Assembly (NCBI RefSeq): GCF_932294415.1
Contig: NC_065543.1
Location: 31,081,530-31,145,529 of the forward strand
Source: Quercus robur
Lineage: Eukaryota > Streptophyta > Magnoliopsida > Fagales > Fagaceae
DNA length: 64,000 nt
Direction of reading: 5' to 3'
This document shows positions 9,599 to 21,589 of the stretch, one piece after another; position 1 is the stretch's first letter, and every line of letters begins with the position of its first letter. Below the pieces are notes generated by a model. The model saw nothing but the letters and a program-made list of their open reading frames with translations. It did no database searches and was not told the DNA's origin. The translations under genes and the position numbers were made by a program.

Positions 9599-11431
9599 TC
9601 ATGATTCTATGAACTTTAGTCCCATCCCCCTCAATGTATTCCAGACCCTATCTTTTGCCAAGGCCTTGGTAAATGGATCTACAAAATTATCATTAGATTT
9701 AATATAATCCATAGTTATGATGCCACTACTCAAATAAGATCGCACAGTACTATGCTTTCTTCTTATAGGTCTGGATTTATCATTATAATAACAGTTTTTA
9801 ACTCTACCAATTGTGGTAGTGCTATCACAATGAATTAATATAAGTGGAATTGGCTTTTCCCAAAGTGGAATTTCATATAACAAATCTCTAAGCCAACTTG
9901 CCTCTTCACTAGCTTAAGCTAATGCTATTAATTCAGCTTCCATTGTTGAATTAGCAATTATTGTTTGCTTTTTAGATTTCCAACAAATAGCACAACTACC
10001 TAAGGTAAAAATATAACCAGTGGTAGAGAGAGAATCACCTGACAAAGTATTCCAATTGGCATCACTAAAAGCTTCAATCACAGCAAGGTACTTTTTATAA
10101 AATAAGCCATAACTTTTGGTACCAATTAAATATCTCATGACTCGCTGAATAACTAGCCAATAATCTTTACTAGGCTTGCTAGTATATCTGCTAAGCACTC
10201 CTACTGCATATGTAATATTAGGTCTTGTACAATCAATAGCATAATGCAAACTACCAATGATACTAGCATAATCCTTATGATTAAAAATCTCATCATCATT
10301 ATTCACAGAAAATAAATGAACACTAGAATCAAAAGGAGTAGCTACACTTTTGTGATCATGAAAATTATATTTTCTCAATATTTTCTCAACATAATGTGAT
10401 TGATCAAGATATATTCCATCACATGTTTTTGTAATTTTCATGCCCAAAATGAAATTAGCCTCACCAAGATCTTTCATATCAAAATGGCTTTTTGACATAT
10501 TTTTTTTCACATTTATAACATGCATATTTGAGCCAAAAATCAACATATCATCCACATAGAGGCTAATAATAACATGTAAATTATTCCATCATTTAGAATA
10601 AATACATTTATCACATTCATTTGATTTATTACCATTCTCAATCATGCAAGAATCAAACTTTTCATGCCACTACTTAGGTGCTTGTTTTAAGCCATATAGG
10701 GATTTAGTTAGCTTACATACCTTGCTTTTTTGTCCAGGCTCTACAAAGCCTTCAGGTTGATCCATATAAATCTCTTCCTCTAGGTCCCCATTTAGAAAAG
10801 CATTTTTTACATCCATTTGATGAATTTTCAAATAAAAAATTGCAGCAATAGCAATTAACAATCTAATAGATGTAATTCTTGTTACCGGAGAAAATGTATC
10901 AAAGAAATCAAGATCAGCTTTTTGTTTAAAGCCTTTTGCAACAAGTCTAGCTTTAAACTTATCTATTGATCCATCCGGTTTCAACTTTTTTCTAAGGACC
11001 CATTTACAACCTATGGTCTTACAACCCGGTGGAAGATCTACTAATTTCCAAGTTCTATTAGAGATTAGAGATTCCATCTCATCATTTACAGCCTCTTTCC
11101 AAAATATAGCATCAAGTGATGTTAAAGCCTCTTTTAAATTTTGGGGATTTTCCTCAATGTTAAAAACATAATAATCAGGACCAAAATCCTTTTCAACTCT
11201 AACTCTTTTACTCCTTCTAGGTTCCATTTCAAAATTTTCTTGATTTTGTAAATGTGAAGTAGAAGAACTAGGTTGTGACAAAATATTTTCTTCACCCCCA
11301 CTATTTTTCAATTTAAAAGGAAATTTTTCTTCATGAAAAATTGCATCAACAGATTCAAAAATTATTTTGTTTTCAAGATCAAAAAATCTATAGGCTACAC
11401 TATTAATCGCATAACCAAAAAAAAAACACAA
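9599..11431 (-). pseudogene. Copia reverse transcriptase and RNase H remnant of element B
   Basis: In reading order: an integrase tail/linker (FFGYAINSVAYRFFD, ESVDAIFHEEKF, a basic RRSKRVRVEKD patch), then RT from TWKLVDLPPGCKTIGCKWV through ARLVAKGFKQK, QMDVKNAFLNGDLEEEIYM and KSLYGLKQAPK. The catalytic YVDD (complement of 10547-10558) is kept, followed by SHFDMKDLGEANFILGM. RNase H spans EAFSDANW, NSTMEAELIAL, IHCDSTTTIG and the closing DPFTKALAKDRVW. At least three breaks separate the open blocks (around 10560-10670, 9884-9914 and before 11431, beside an 8-base A run at 11418). It would copy element RNA into DNA if intact. Confidence 0.88.
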
Positions 11432-11439
11432 GTAGTAAC

Positions 11440-12579
11440 TCTTATACCTAATTTAGTTATTTTAGGGTTAGTAAGCCTTACAAAAGCAAGACAACCCCAT
11501 ACTCTCAAATATCCCAAATTTGGCTTATGTCCTTTTCATATCTCAAAAGGTGTGGTGTGTGACTTTTTATGTGGCACCCTATTCAAAACATGACATGCAG
11601 TTAAAATAACTTCACCCCAAAAATATAAAGGTGCACCAGATTCAATTAACATGGCATTTGTTAACTTAGTTAAAGTTCTATTTTTTCTTTCAGCCACACC
11701 ATTAGAAGCAGGTGAATATGGTGCAGTAGTTTTATGGATAATTCCCAAAGACTGAACAAATGAGTTGAATGCACTTGATTCATACTCACAGCCTCTATCA
11801 CTTCTTATTCTTTTTATTTTTCTACCAAATTGATTTTCAACTTCTTTTGAAAAATCTTGAAATTTTTCAAAAGCATCACTTTTATTTTTCAACAAATAAA
11901 TAGTTGTATATTTTGAGAAATCATCAATAAATGTGATAATATATCTATTTCCTCCACGAGTTAAAATTCCCTCAAATTCACATAAATCAGGGTGAATTAA
12001 CTCAAGCAATTTGGTATTTCTAACAACACTTTTATGAGGCTTTTTTGTAATCTTAGCTTGACTACAAGTTTCATATTTTTCAAAATCTTTTGACAGTCTT
12101 AGAATTAATCCTAAACTACTCATGATTTCCATATATCTACTATTTATATGACATAAACGAGCATGCCAAAAATTAATAGAAGAAAGCATATAAACTGAAC
12201 CGGTAGATGCTTTATTATTCTCAACATTCAATTTAAACATTCCATCACAGGCATAACCCTTGCCCACAAATGATCCCTTTTTAGTGATTACATAATTATC
12301 AAATTCCATAGTTTGCTTGAAACTAGCCTTGTTAACCAAAAAACTTGACATCAAACTCTTTCTCATGAATGGAGTGTAAAGTACATCTTTCAATGTTAGC
12401 ACACATCCAAAAGTGAATTTCAATTCAACCTCACCACTCCCAAGAACCTTGGTTTTGCTAGAATCACCAAGCATAACAATTTTTTCTTCCTCAAAAGGAG
12501 TGTACAACTTGAACCAATTTTTGTCATAGCAGACGTGCCTATTAGCACCAGAATCTGCCCACCACCCTTCAACATATTA
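11440..12579 (-). pseudogene. Copia protease and integrase remnant of element B
   Basis: The protease active-site motif [14 protein letters not shown] lies at about 12530-12570, in frame with the upstream gag across a TAA stop. The pre-integrase region follows, with a zinc-binding-like WHARLCHIN...CSQAK; the first Cys of the usual CxxC pair is Tyr (KYETCSQAK). The integrase core has [34 protein letters not shown] and [15 protein letters not shown], so DDE residues are recognisable. The frame is lost near 11536 after [10 protein letters not shown]. Copia order (protease-integrase-RT) is clear. Damage to the HHCC finger and the frame breaks make it non-functional. Confidence 0.85.
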
Positions 12580-13559
12580 CACCATATTGATGTCTGTAAT
12601 CATAGCCACTAAAGGCTCTTCGGTTACGTTAGCCTGCGAGACAAATTCACATTTCCGAAATTTGTAAAATCGAGCAATATGCCCACTCTTGCCACAAATA
12701 AAACATGATCTATTAAATTGATCTTGTGAAGGGGGTCCTTGGTTCTTATTGTAATTTTTATTCGAGTTTCCCCTTCCTTGAGGTCTATTATTATTTTTAA
12801 AGGCTCTCTTTTTAGGCTTCAATTGACCATTTCTAGGAAAATGATTTTTGGGCATATTATTATTGGTTGAAATAAGATTTACCTTGTGGTGGAATTACCA
12901 TTGCTCTCTTGTGTCATGAGTGCATCTTGTCCTCTAGCCTCCTCCTCCACACGGATGCGTGTGATCAAAGTCTCCAAGGATGTCTCCTTTTGTTTGTGCC
13001 GTAAAGTCTTTTGGAACTCCCTCCAAGATTGTAGTGGTTTATCAATTATGCCAGCTACCACCAAATTGTCTTCAATCTTTATGCCTTCGGATCTCAATTC
13101 TGTCACAATCATTTGGAAGTCTTGGGCTTGATCCACCACCAATTTTCCATCCACCATTTGGTAACGGAAAAATCTACTAGTAGCATACTTCTTTGCACCA
13201 GCCTCCTCAATATCATACTTGCTTTGTAAAGCTTTCCAAATTTTCTTGGCAGAATTATAAGTTGTATCATAATAATCATAGAAATGATCAGCATGACAAT
13301 TCAAAAGATAAGAGCAACAATTATATTCATCTTTTGTATACTTATCTATTTTTTCTTAAAGGAGACTAAATTCTTCCTCACTCATCTCATCGGAAGAAAC
13401 CTTTGATGGATTCTTGTCAGTGAGAATGTAGGCAACTTTGAGAAGACTCAAGTAGAAGAGGACATTTCCTTTCCACCTTTAGAAGTGGGCTCCCTTAAAG
13501 CGAAAGGGCTTGTTGAGATCTCCAATAGGCTCATTTGGTTTCTCTTGTGTAGGCTCCAT
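12580..13559 (-). pseudogene. gag: Copia gag remnant of element B
   Basis: The ATG is the complement of 13557-13559, only about 20 bp from the LTR. The product starts [19 protein letters not shown], then [19 protein letters not shown], with in-frame stops near the start (after GAHF and after SLL). The open block [20 protein letters not shown] to [10 protein letters not shown] is a typical Copia gag helical domain. A basic Asn-rich region leads to a CCHC knuckle (CFICGKSGHIARFY) whose last Cys is Tyr. The frame ends at a TAA (12577-12579). Confidence 0.85.
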
Positions 13560-13579
13560 GTGTTGAATCTCCTTAAAAT

Positions 13580-14173
13580 TGTTGGTGCAAACACAATAAT
13601 AATGGAAACAACACAAAGAGAATCTGAATAGTACTTCTGAATATTATTAATTTAAAAAGAGAAATTACACAACACTATTTAGATTGAGGCGCGACATTCG
13701 CTCTCTTTAAGGAGATTCAAGTCCTTGGTTGGCTAATCTTTGTAACCGGTGCACACCTTCTCTGACTTGTCTCTCCCAGTATACAACAGCCCAACAAATG
13801 TTGTATAGATAGAATAGCTTCTGCACAAAGTGTTCAAGCCCAAAGCTCCACCAGAAGAACACCTTTCTTTGGCTCGAAATCTCTCAAGTATTTAGGAATA
13901 TTATTGAATTCACTCTCTCACACAATACTCTTTGCTTTTAACTATTTTCTTCATTCACTCTTGATATGAAATTAGTCCATAGCATAGCCATATATATAGT
14001 CTTCCAACCCTTCACATAACCTACATGTTATTTATTAGTTTAGAAAACTTCTCATAATTTATTTAATTTAACTTACATACAAGTAACTCTTTGTTTAACA
14101 AATTATAACTCATCTCTTTATTCATCTTCAGTTATTTTGAGTTTCAACATATTTAATTTAAAATCTACTAACA
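13580..14173 (-). repeat. 5' LTR of element B
   Basis: 594-bp direct copy of 8412-9005. The right-hand TSD TCATG follows at 14174-14178. No primer-site sequence is visible at its inner edge. Confidence 0.92.
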
Positions 14174-14178
14174 TCATG

Positions 14179-14258
14179 AATTCATGAGTGTTTGTTTGGG
14201 AATTGTTTATTTCTAGTTTTTTTTTTTCATAATGTGAGATAAAAAGTTAAAAGTTGGC

Positions 14259-14290
<32 letters not shown>

Positions 14291-14682
14291 AGTTAGATTA
14301 TTTGAAAGAAAGTTGAGACGAAAAGTAATGTAGGACCCACAAACAATATATAAAATAAGCAAAAAACCAACTTATAATCTAATGACATGCTTCTGCCCAC
14401 TACACTAACTTTTGAAATTGCTTGTGTTTCCATCAAAGGGATTGAGGCATAAGCTAGAAGAATTTTCCCTAAATAAATAAATTTTCAAGTGGGTTATCTC
14501 CAAATAATACTTGAACAATCATGACTAGAGGTAAATCTTTAGTGTTTTTTTTTTTTTTTTTTTTTAATAGAAGAATGGTAAATCTTTAGTTTATTTCGTT
14601 ATTTTCATTTTCTCACATAAAAGAACTATGAAAATTGATTTTTTTTTCCAAAAAAAATTGTTATTAGATCCTTTAATTTATA

Positions 14683-14717
<35 letters not shown>

Positions 14718-15454
14718 TCTTACTTTCAAATAATAAAAATAAAAATTCTACCTCAGATAAAATGCTTCAAAAAATCAGTCTTTTTTTAACAAAAAATTCT
14801 AAAGATAACAAATACTTCAAAACTGAATGTGGAACATTAGGATGTAAAGTATAATCAATGAAATAGTTTAAGGTAGTAAAGTATAATTTTCCCTAACTTA
14901 AGCTCCCAACCATTAATAAATTAAATGATTTATAAGTGTAAATTGATTTGATTGAGTGACAATTACAATTTCATAGATAAAAAATGGAGCTAGATGGTCA
15001 AGCTCAAAATCTTTGTTCTTTTCCGCAAGAATATATTATTTTTGACAATATTGGGCTCCTTGCAGCCAAATTTCCAATGCACAAACGGACATGAAGAGAT
15101 ATTTTTACATATTTTTTCTACATTCATGAGGTGGAATGGATTGAATTAAGTCAGTCCAAATTGAACCATTACTATAGGTTACATCACCAACTTGAAATTA
15201 CCAGAAACTAATCAGATAGGGACCAATCTACCTACGCAATATTTGATATTTCTACGGGCAGGGCCTGAACTCATTGTCCTCTTTAACCCTTTGTTTTTCT
15301 TTTTGTTATTTTCTCCCCTTCCCGTTTTGTTCTAGGACAAGTATGGACCATCCAAACTCAATTAGGATAAAGTTCCACTAATCTATGCTCCTCCTTTGCT
15401 TCCTCATATTCTTTTCCTTTTGGCTTTTACTCTATTTAATGTCGAATCTTTAAT
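14179..15454. other. AT-rich intergenic spacer
   Basis: Homopolymer A (about 14261-14284) and T (about 14547-14564) runs and a (TA)n tract near 14690-14716. No gene or element boundary is supported. Confidence 0.6.
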
Positions 15455-15590
15455 GGTCCGTTTGGATTAAGGGAGAGAGAGGAAGAGTAGAGTAGAATAG
15501 ATTTAGTCTAAAATTAGTCTATTTTCAGCCAACTCTACTCTACTCCCCTCCACTTCTCCACCTTCCCCCTTCAATTCAAACATGCCCTGA
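15455..15590. mobile_element. MITE-like inverted repeat
   Basis: The left arm GGTCCGTTTGGATTAAGGG...AGAGTAGAGTAGAAT is mirrored by the right arm CTCTACTCTACTCCCC...TTCAATTCAAACATGCCC as an imperfect inverted repeat. I could not fix a target-site duplication. Probably a small hAT-like MITE. Confidence 0.45.
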
Positions 15591-15626
15591 CACTTTTCAT
15601 TCAACCAAGAAAAATGGGTACAAAAT

Positions 15627-16023
15627 GAACAAGGTTTCTCTCCAAATTAGTTTGGAGAGAAATCATTCAAACTTCTTTTAAATCTTTTTAATGTATGTGA
15701 ATTTTGAAAATCTAACCGTTACTTTACATATTATTTATATTCTTTTCATACATGTTAATTTTTTTTTCAAATCAAATATTATTTACTATTCAATCAATAA
15801 ACTTATTTTTAATGCATAATTTTATAATACAAAAAATTAAAATTTAAACATTTGATTGATGACATAACTATTGATCTTTGATTTTTTTTGAAATTTTGCA
15901 AGAATAGAAGATATAATTAGAACATACAATCCAACGGTTAGATTTTAAAAATTCACATCCATTAAAAACATATAAGAGTTTGAAGGTTTCTCTCCAAATT
16001 ATTTTGAAGAGAAACCTTTCTCA
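15627..16023. mobile_element. Mutator-like MITE with long terminal inverted repeats
   Basis: A 397-bp element flanked by a 9-bp direct repeat GTACAAAAT (15618-15626 and 16024-16032). The arms are about 85-90 bp each. The left begins AACAAGGTTTCTCTCCAAA and runs to AAAATCTAACCGTT; the right is its near reverse complement, ending TTTGAAGAGAAACCTTTCTC. No coding. A 9-bp TSD with long TIRs is the Mutator (MULE) signature. Confidence 0.8.
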
Positions 16024-16032
16024 GTACAAAAT

Positions 16033-16527
16033 ATTCCATTGTTCCTAATTCAATTTAATAAGCTTATGTATATAACATTTTTCATAAATTTTTTTCACAA
16101 TTATTGACATAGTTGAAAATGATATGTGACCTACATGATAGTAATAGTAATATTAATTGCTTCAATCATAACTTGACAAATTATAAAAAAACTAACTTGT
16201 AACCCCGTGCATATGCATAGATACACTTAAAGATATACAATAAGATGCATAATATAATTTCTATATATATAATTTAAATACTATTAACAATCATTTTTAT
16301 ATTTTGTTAACTCTTTAAAAAAATTTGTAAGGATATTACTAGGTATAAAATGTAAATTGTCCATGTTTTATTATTATTATTATTGTGAATCACTTTTTTT
16401 CTTTTTTCTTTTTCTTTTTTTAGGATTCATTTATTCTAAACTTTTTGGTTTTTGTACTTAATAACTTACTTAGATGAATATTTATAATATGGTATCACAT
16501 TTGATTCTAAAATTAAGAAATAAAACT
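16033..16527. other. AT-rich spacer
   Basis: No coding seen. It ends with AAACT (16523-16527), the left target-site duplication of element C. Confidence 0.55.
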
Positions 16528-17325
16528 TGTAAGGACTAAATTTGGATTGGACCCAATATAGGATTGAGTTTTAGCCCAACGAGCCCAAGCAATGAATTTG
16601 TAGAACATAGGTGAAAAAACTAGTTATATTCAGTAAGAAAGACAATAATAGTTGTTTATTTAAGAGAATCAAACACAAGTAAAGTAAGAAAATCTGTCAT
16701 CGGCACAATCCGAGGAGCTATGTTATAATGTTAAGTTGATGATCAAGGTTACAAAAGTTCAAAGGATTATTACAAAGATTTCTTGATTTTTCGATCCCCC
16801 TCTTTAGGCCACCTTTCCATGCTATATATTATAATTTTGGTACCATCTCCACCACACACGTGTAAGTTAGGTTCTAGGAACTCATTCTTGTCCCATAAAA
16901 CACCTCCTAGAACCTTCAACTAGCAACTGTAAGGCTGCTTAATCACTGTTCAGGTATCACTTCCACATTAATGCAGCCATAGAGTTAGCTAGGATGCATT
17001 TAATGTGGAGGTAGCAGCTTTTGTAGATATTTGTTGCCTCCCTCTACTCCTCCCTTATCCAATGTCTGACTTCTAACCGCGATGCAACCTTGAAGGATGT
17101 TCAAGATGATAGGACATTCCTACTGACCTCAGATCTCTATTTCTGAGATGACTTTTCTCATTGGACATATTTTGGACTATTATATACAATCCTTATTTCT
17201 TCTTCTTCTACCATTCTCATAATAACCTTATTTGACCATCCTCGGACTAGTAAATATCCTCGGATTGGGCCATAGGCCCAATTCATACAGTTTTAATAGT
17301 ACCTTCTAGCTAACTGGCCCCTACA
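16528..17325 (-). repeat. 3' LTR of element C
   Basis: 798 bp, starting TGTAAGGACT on plus and ending CCCCTACA. It aligns over its whole length with 28120-28917. Confidence 0.92.
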
Positions 17326-17823
17326 ATAGCCCCTTAAAATCTTGTTTTTCAACTCCTCGGGAGGAAAGAAGGATTTTGATATCCTCAGCCCATCTCGTTT
17401 ATGGTTATACCTTGTCTACCCGAACTCCCAAGTGTCTTTTTACCTGCTTAAGGCATGCTCCTGACGCTTCGGCGTCCAGAGCATGTCATCATTAAATTTT
17501 GGCGATACTCTTGTCCCCCCCACATTCAACGGCACGATGCAAATCCAACGGTGGAGGATTTCCTGGGTTTACGAGCAGGAATTTTCCCGCTTGTAACTTT
17601 TGTGCCACTATAAATAGCTTTTAAATCAATTCTCTTTCCCTCTTTCAACAATCACACAGTCTTAGAGTTCATACACTGAACCTGTCACTCTCTCTCACTT
17701 CCCTATGCGTCTACAAATACTAAAAATTTGTCCGAAGACCTTCTTTTCAAACCTGTAAGTTTCCTCAAACCCTCTTAGTTTTCGTTTCAAACTTGTTAAT
17801 TTCTCTTCAAAACTTCTTAGAAA

Positions 17824-19463
17824 ATGGGTAAGTTCAAGCGTTTAGTTGAATCCGAGGAGGATAGAGAAAGGTTTAGGGCTAAGAACAGGATCCTACCAAC
17901 AGTGGATATAAGATACATTGCCCAAGGGGAATAGGTAGACGTTAGGAAAGAAGGAGAGGTGGTCATCCCAATGATCGCCTTCATAGAGGGAGGGATGACC
18001 ATTCCCATGAGTAATATCATAAGGAACTATCTTAAGTTCTTTAGACTATCTCCCACACAATGTGCCCTAAATATGTTCAGGGTATTAGGGAGTATAGAAG
18101 CCCTAAATGACAGAATGAACTTGAATTTGACCCACCATAATGTGAACTGGGTATACAACCTACACCATTTGACGGGGCAGGGATATTACCTTAAGTTAAG
18201 GTATCCCAAAATAAGGTTAATCCAATGCCTCCCTACATCGAAAAAAGGGCTAAAGGAGGATTTTTTAATCTTTTCTAGGGATTGGCATGATGGCCTATCC
18301 TGTTCGACTAAGGAAGGAACACCAGGTGAGGGTATAGTCGTAAATTTATGCACCTTGGCTTATATTTCCCTTTTGTTTCACATTATCTCTGCTTCTGACA
18401 AAATTTCCTTCCATTTTAATGATTTTGCAGACAGACATTCTACCAAACCTTGGCTCAACTTAGTCAACAGAGAGAGCCTAGATAGAATTCTACGGTCTGA
18501 GGTGTTCGTAAACGAAGCCAACGATCAATTGCGAGCAGCGCATGTAATCCTTGGGTACACACCTATTTCCTTTGCATTTCAAGCCCCCAAGTGTGTGATA
18601 AAAGCCAACGATCCTCATCTCCCCCGTATTAGTGTAGCCTACAAAGGATTCATCGTTCCTGAGGGTATTTCAATTCCTGAGGGTACACCCTTTACTCAAC
18701 CACTCTTTGTAGGCATCCCTTCAACAGGATCATCATCATTCCAACCCATTCTTAAGGAAGAGGAGGAAGAAAAAGAAAAAGAAGAAGAAGAAAACCCAAA
18801 GGGGATTGTAGCTTCGTCAGACTCCTCAAACGAATTTGAGGTGTCAACCAACCTCTATCTCCCGAGAGTACATCGGCTAACCTTGACTACCAGCAACAAG
18901 TAGACGTCATCACTTTGGATGAAATGGGTATCCAAAGGATATCCCAAAGAAGTTTACTGGACTTAATAGAGTCTCAGCCCAGAAAAGATGTACCGGGGAA
19001 ATCCACTCAGCCCAAACTTCCCCCTCCTCCTCCCAAATCTCCTCTTCCTCCTCCTCAGTCGTCTTTGCCATCCAGACCTGAACCTGCTGACCCGAAAAGA
19101 AAGAGAGAGAAGAAAGGCAAGGAGGTAGTGGAAGCAGGGAGATCTCGCCCTGTGCATGAAGACGAGACCCAACGAGCTGCAAAGCAACAAAAGACTGGCC
19201 AAACATGGCAGAGAGGCATGGAAAGGGGAGATAATCAGCCACCTGAGCTTTAAGCTTGGCTTCCAACTCCAATGCTTAATGGTGAACCCTTGAGGGATAA
19301 TGCATCCATCAGGGATTTCCATGGAGGTGCTGGATGCCATGTGGCGTCGGCTTTGGAGGAGGCTTTATTACTCCTCACTGATATGGCCGAGCTGCGGTCT
19401 ATCAGGAAGAATGAGGTTTTCCTTAACCTCAAAAGATATCTAGGCATGGTATAATGCTATCCC

Positions 19464-19529
<66 letters not shown>

Positions 19530-20441
19530 TGTAAGGTTACTAACCCTTTTCTTTCAGGCTGTCCAAGCTACTTTCAGGGTTGAGGAGATAACCAATTCCT
19601 GCTATCGGCAGTTGGACGACGAGAGGACTAGGCACGTAGCAGCTGTGGAGTCGTTCAACATCGCCGATCAGTCCAATAAATATTTAAGGAATAAGCTGAC
19701 TGAGGAGGAAAGGGCCAGAAAAAGTGTTGAATCAGCTCTGGAGGGCGCTTAGAAACAGGTCGAGGATCAAAGGCAGCTCCTGCGTGATGCCAAGGAAAAG
19801 TTGGCTTCTTCAAAAGAGCAAATAGCTGCCCTCCGAAAGAAATTAGAAGAAGCACAAAAGCTTAAAGATCAAACCGAGAGGTTGAAAGATGAGGCTAAGA
19901 AGGCAAAAATGGAGGCTGAGAAGGCTCGGGATAAGGCTGAGCAACATGGTTACGACGTTGGCGTAGCCGAGACTGAGGAAACCCTTAGGGCAGAGGTCCC
20001 TGCCGTGTGTCGAACCTACTGTGCTCAAACTTGGGATGAAGCCCTTAACCGAGTTGGGTTGAGGCTTCTTCCGAGCTAAGAAGACTAGAAAACATCTACT
20101 ACCCACCAACCATATAAGCCTCGGACCTTCCTTCCATTCAAGGTAAAGCAGCCTCTACAGTTGCTGACCCTATTGAAGAAACACAGCCTCAAAATCCTCT
20201 TCCTCCCAATCAGCAGGAGCAAGCAAAAGAATCTGAAGCTCCTAAGGAAATCTCCTCGGATAAGGCTGCAGAGGTTCCACGAGATGGGGCAGCTTCCCAA
20301 GGTTTTGAACAGGCCTTAGCTTTAGTTACCATGCCTGCCGAGGAAGCCCCTAAGGAGAAAGAGAAGGTGATTCCTACTGAAGCAGCTAAACAAGCTAGCA
20401 AGACCTCCAAGAATAGGCTTCAGATAAAATTGAAACCATGA
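17824..20441 (+). pseudogene. Antisense accessory gene of element C (putative gypsy-type transposon domain protein), decayed
   Basis: A plus-strand gene lying opposite to gag-pol. The ATG is at 17824, with an in-frame TAG at 17932-17934. The N-terminal domain includes IPMSNIIRNYLKFFRLSP, NWVYNLHHLTGQGYYLKLR and FLIFSRDWHDGL, resembling the putative gypsy-type transposon (Transposase_28-like) family. An acidic tract then a frameshift near 18780-18860 lead to a Pro-rich/basic segment (PPPPPKSPLPPPQ, PKRKREKKGKEV). A predicted intron (19449-19557, ATG|GTATAA...TTTCAG|GCT) is followed by a long Lys/Glu/Ala coiled coil (19800-19960), a conserved VAETEETLRAEVPAVCRTYC block, another frameshift near 20057 and a final TGA at 20439-20441. 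Role unknown; a nuclear protein is suggested by the basic patches. Confidence 0.72.
19465..19530 (+). repeat. (ATT)n microsatellite in the antisense gene's intron
   Basis: About 66 bp of uninterrupted TTA/ATT repeats between the predicted donor at 19449 and acceptor at 19557. Likely length-variable. Confidence 0.95.
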
Positions 20442-20934
20442 ATCATCATTTTTGTAATGTAGTTACAATTTCTATAATGAAATTTCCTTTTTCTAAGACA
20501 TGTTTTAATGAAATATGCACTTTACTTTCTCAAGTTTGTATGGGTTATTTTCTTCATTCATACAGTTTTCATTTTGACTGTTCTTTGTTTGAACATAACC
20601 ATATACCATAAAAGTGCGAAATTGCTTACACAAGGGAAAACAAAATTTTTACATATTTTTAATTGATAATCGGAGTGGATCAAAACTATTAAATCCACAG
20701 TACTATTAAGACATACTTTGAATCTATCAACTCTAACAAGTTTTCCAACTTTGAGAAAATATTCAAACGTTTGACCAAACAATAGCCAAGTCCAGGGCAC
20801 CCAAAAATGCTTTAAGTGATGCTCATGGGCTTACTTCAGTTTACATCTTTGCTGGGTGATAACAAACCTTGTGATCCAAGAGAAGAAATTAGGAGTTTAC
20901 TTCTTTTAAATGCTTGGGCTAAAGTTTGACTAAC
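20442..20934. other. Non-coding 3' region of element C
   Basis: Trailer of the antisense gene, AT-rich, with no supported ORF. It leads into the 81-bp repeat. Confidence 0.5.
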
Positions 20935-21501
20935 ACTTCAATAGATGCCATAGTGTATTAATTTCCACTGAGTTTATGGTTCGAGGGACCTAACATGACT
21001 CAGTTTCTGTTTAATACTTCAATAGTTGTCAAAGGGTATTAATTTCCACTAAGTCTGTGGTCCAAGGAACCTAACATGACTTAGTTTCTATTTAATACTT
21101 CAATAGATGTCAAAGGGTATTAATTTCCAATAAGTTTGTGGTCTAAGGAACCTAACATGACTTAATTTCTGTTTAATACTTCAATAGATGTCAAAGGGTA
21201 TTAATTTCCACTAAGTCTGTGGTTCAAGGAACCTGACATGACTTAGTTTCTGTTTAATACTTCAATAGATGCTAAAGGGTATTAATTTCCACTAAGTCTG
21301 TGGTCCGAAGAACTTAACATGACTTAGTTTCTGTTTAATACTTCAATAGATGTCAAAGGGTATTAATTTCCACTAAGTCTGTGGTCTGAGGAACTTGACA
21401 TGACTTGGTTTTTGTTTAATATTTCAATAGATGTCAAAGGGTATTAATTTCCACTAAGTCTATGGTCCGAGGAACCTGATATGACTTGGTTTCTGTTTAA
21501 T
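20935..21501 (-). repeat. 81-bp minisatellite in the 3' region of element C, seven copies
   Basis: The phrase ACTTCAATAG (one variant ATTTCAATAG) starts at 20935, 21016, 21097, 21178, 21259, 21340 and 21421, with a partial eighth copy at 21502. The spacing is exactly 81 bp each time. Each unit also carries GGTATTAATTTCCAC and ACATGACTTAGTTTCTG. Copies differ by a few substitutions. No stable coding sense in either strand. Confidence 0.95.
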
Positions 21502-21589
21502 ACTTCAATAAATAGGGAAACACATGATACATGATTGGAATGAATTAAAAAATGAACTAAACAGGACTATTTTTATTAATAATAATACC

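Larger units (their letters stand above)
8412..14173 (-). mobile_element. Element B: degenerate Copia LTR retrotransposon
   Basis: Two 594-bp LTRs (TGTTGG...TAACA as read on plus) enclose gag, protease, integrase and RT/RNase H remnants on the minus strand in Copia order. The target-site duplication TCATG is at 8407-8411 and 14174-14178. The LTRs differ at roughly 40 sites by eye (about 93% identity), so this is older than A or D. Several frameshifts and stops make it non-functional. Confidence 0.92.

Noticed and set aside
18910-19340. Minus-strand ORFs opposite the Pro-rich part of the antisense gene
   Set aside because: Shadow frames of a Pro/Lys-rich coding region, with Ser/Leu and Glu runs but no domain.
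20935-21501. CRISPR-like array
   Set aside because: Units are head-to-tail 81-bp repeats without distinct spacers, in plant retroelement DNA.
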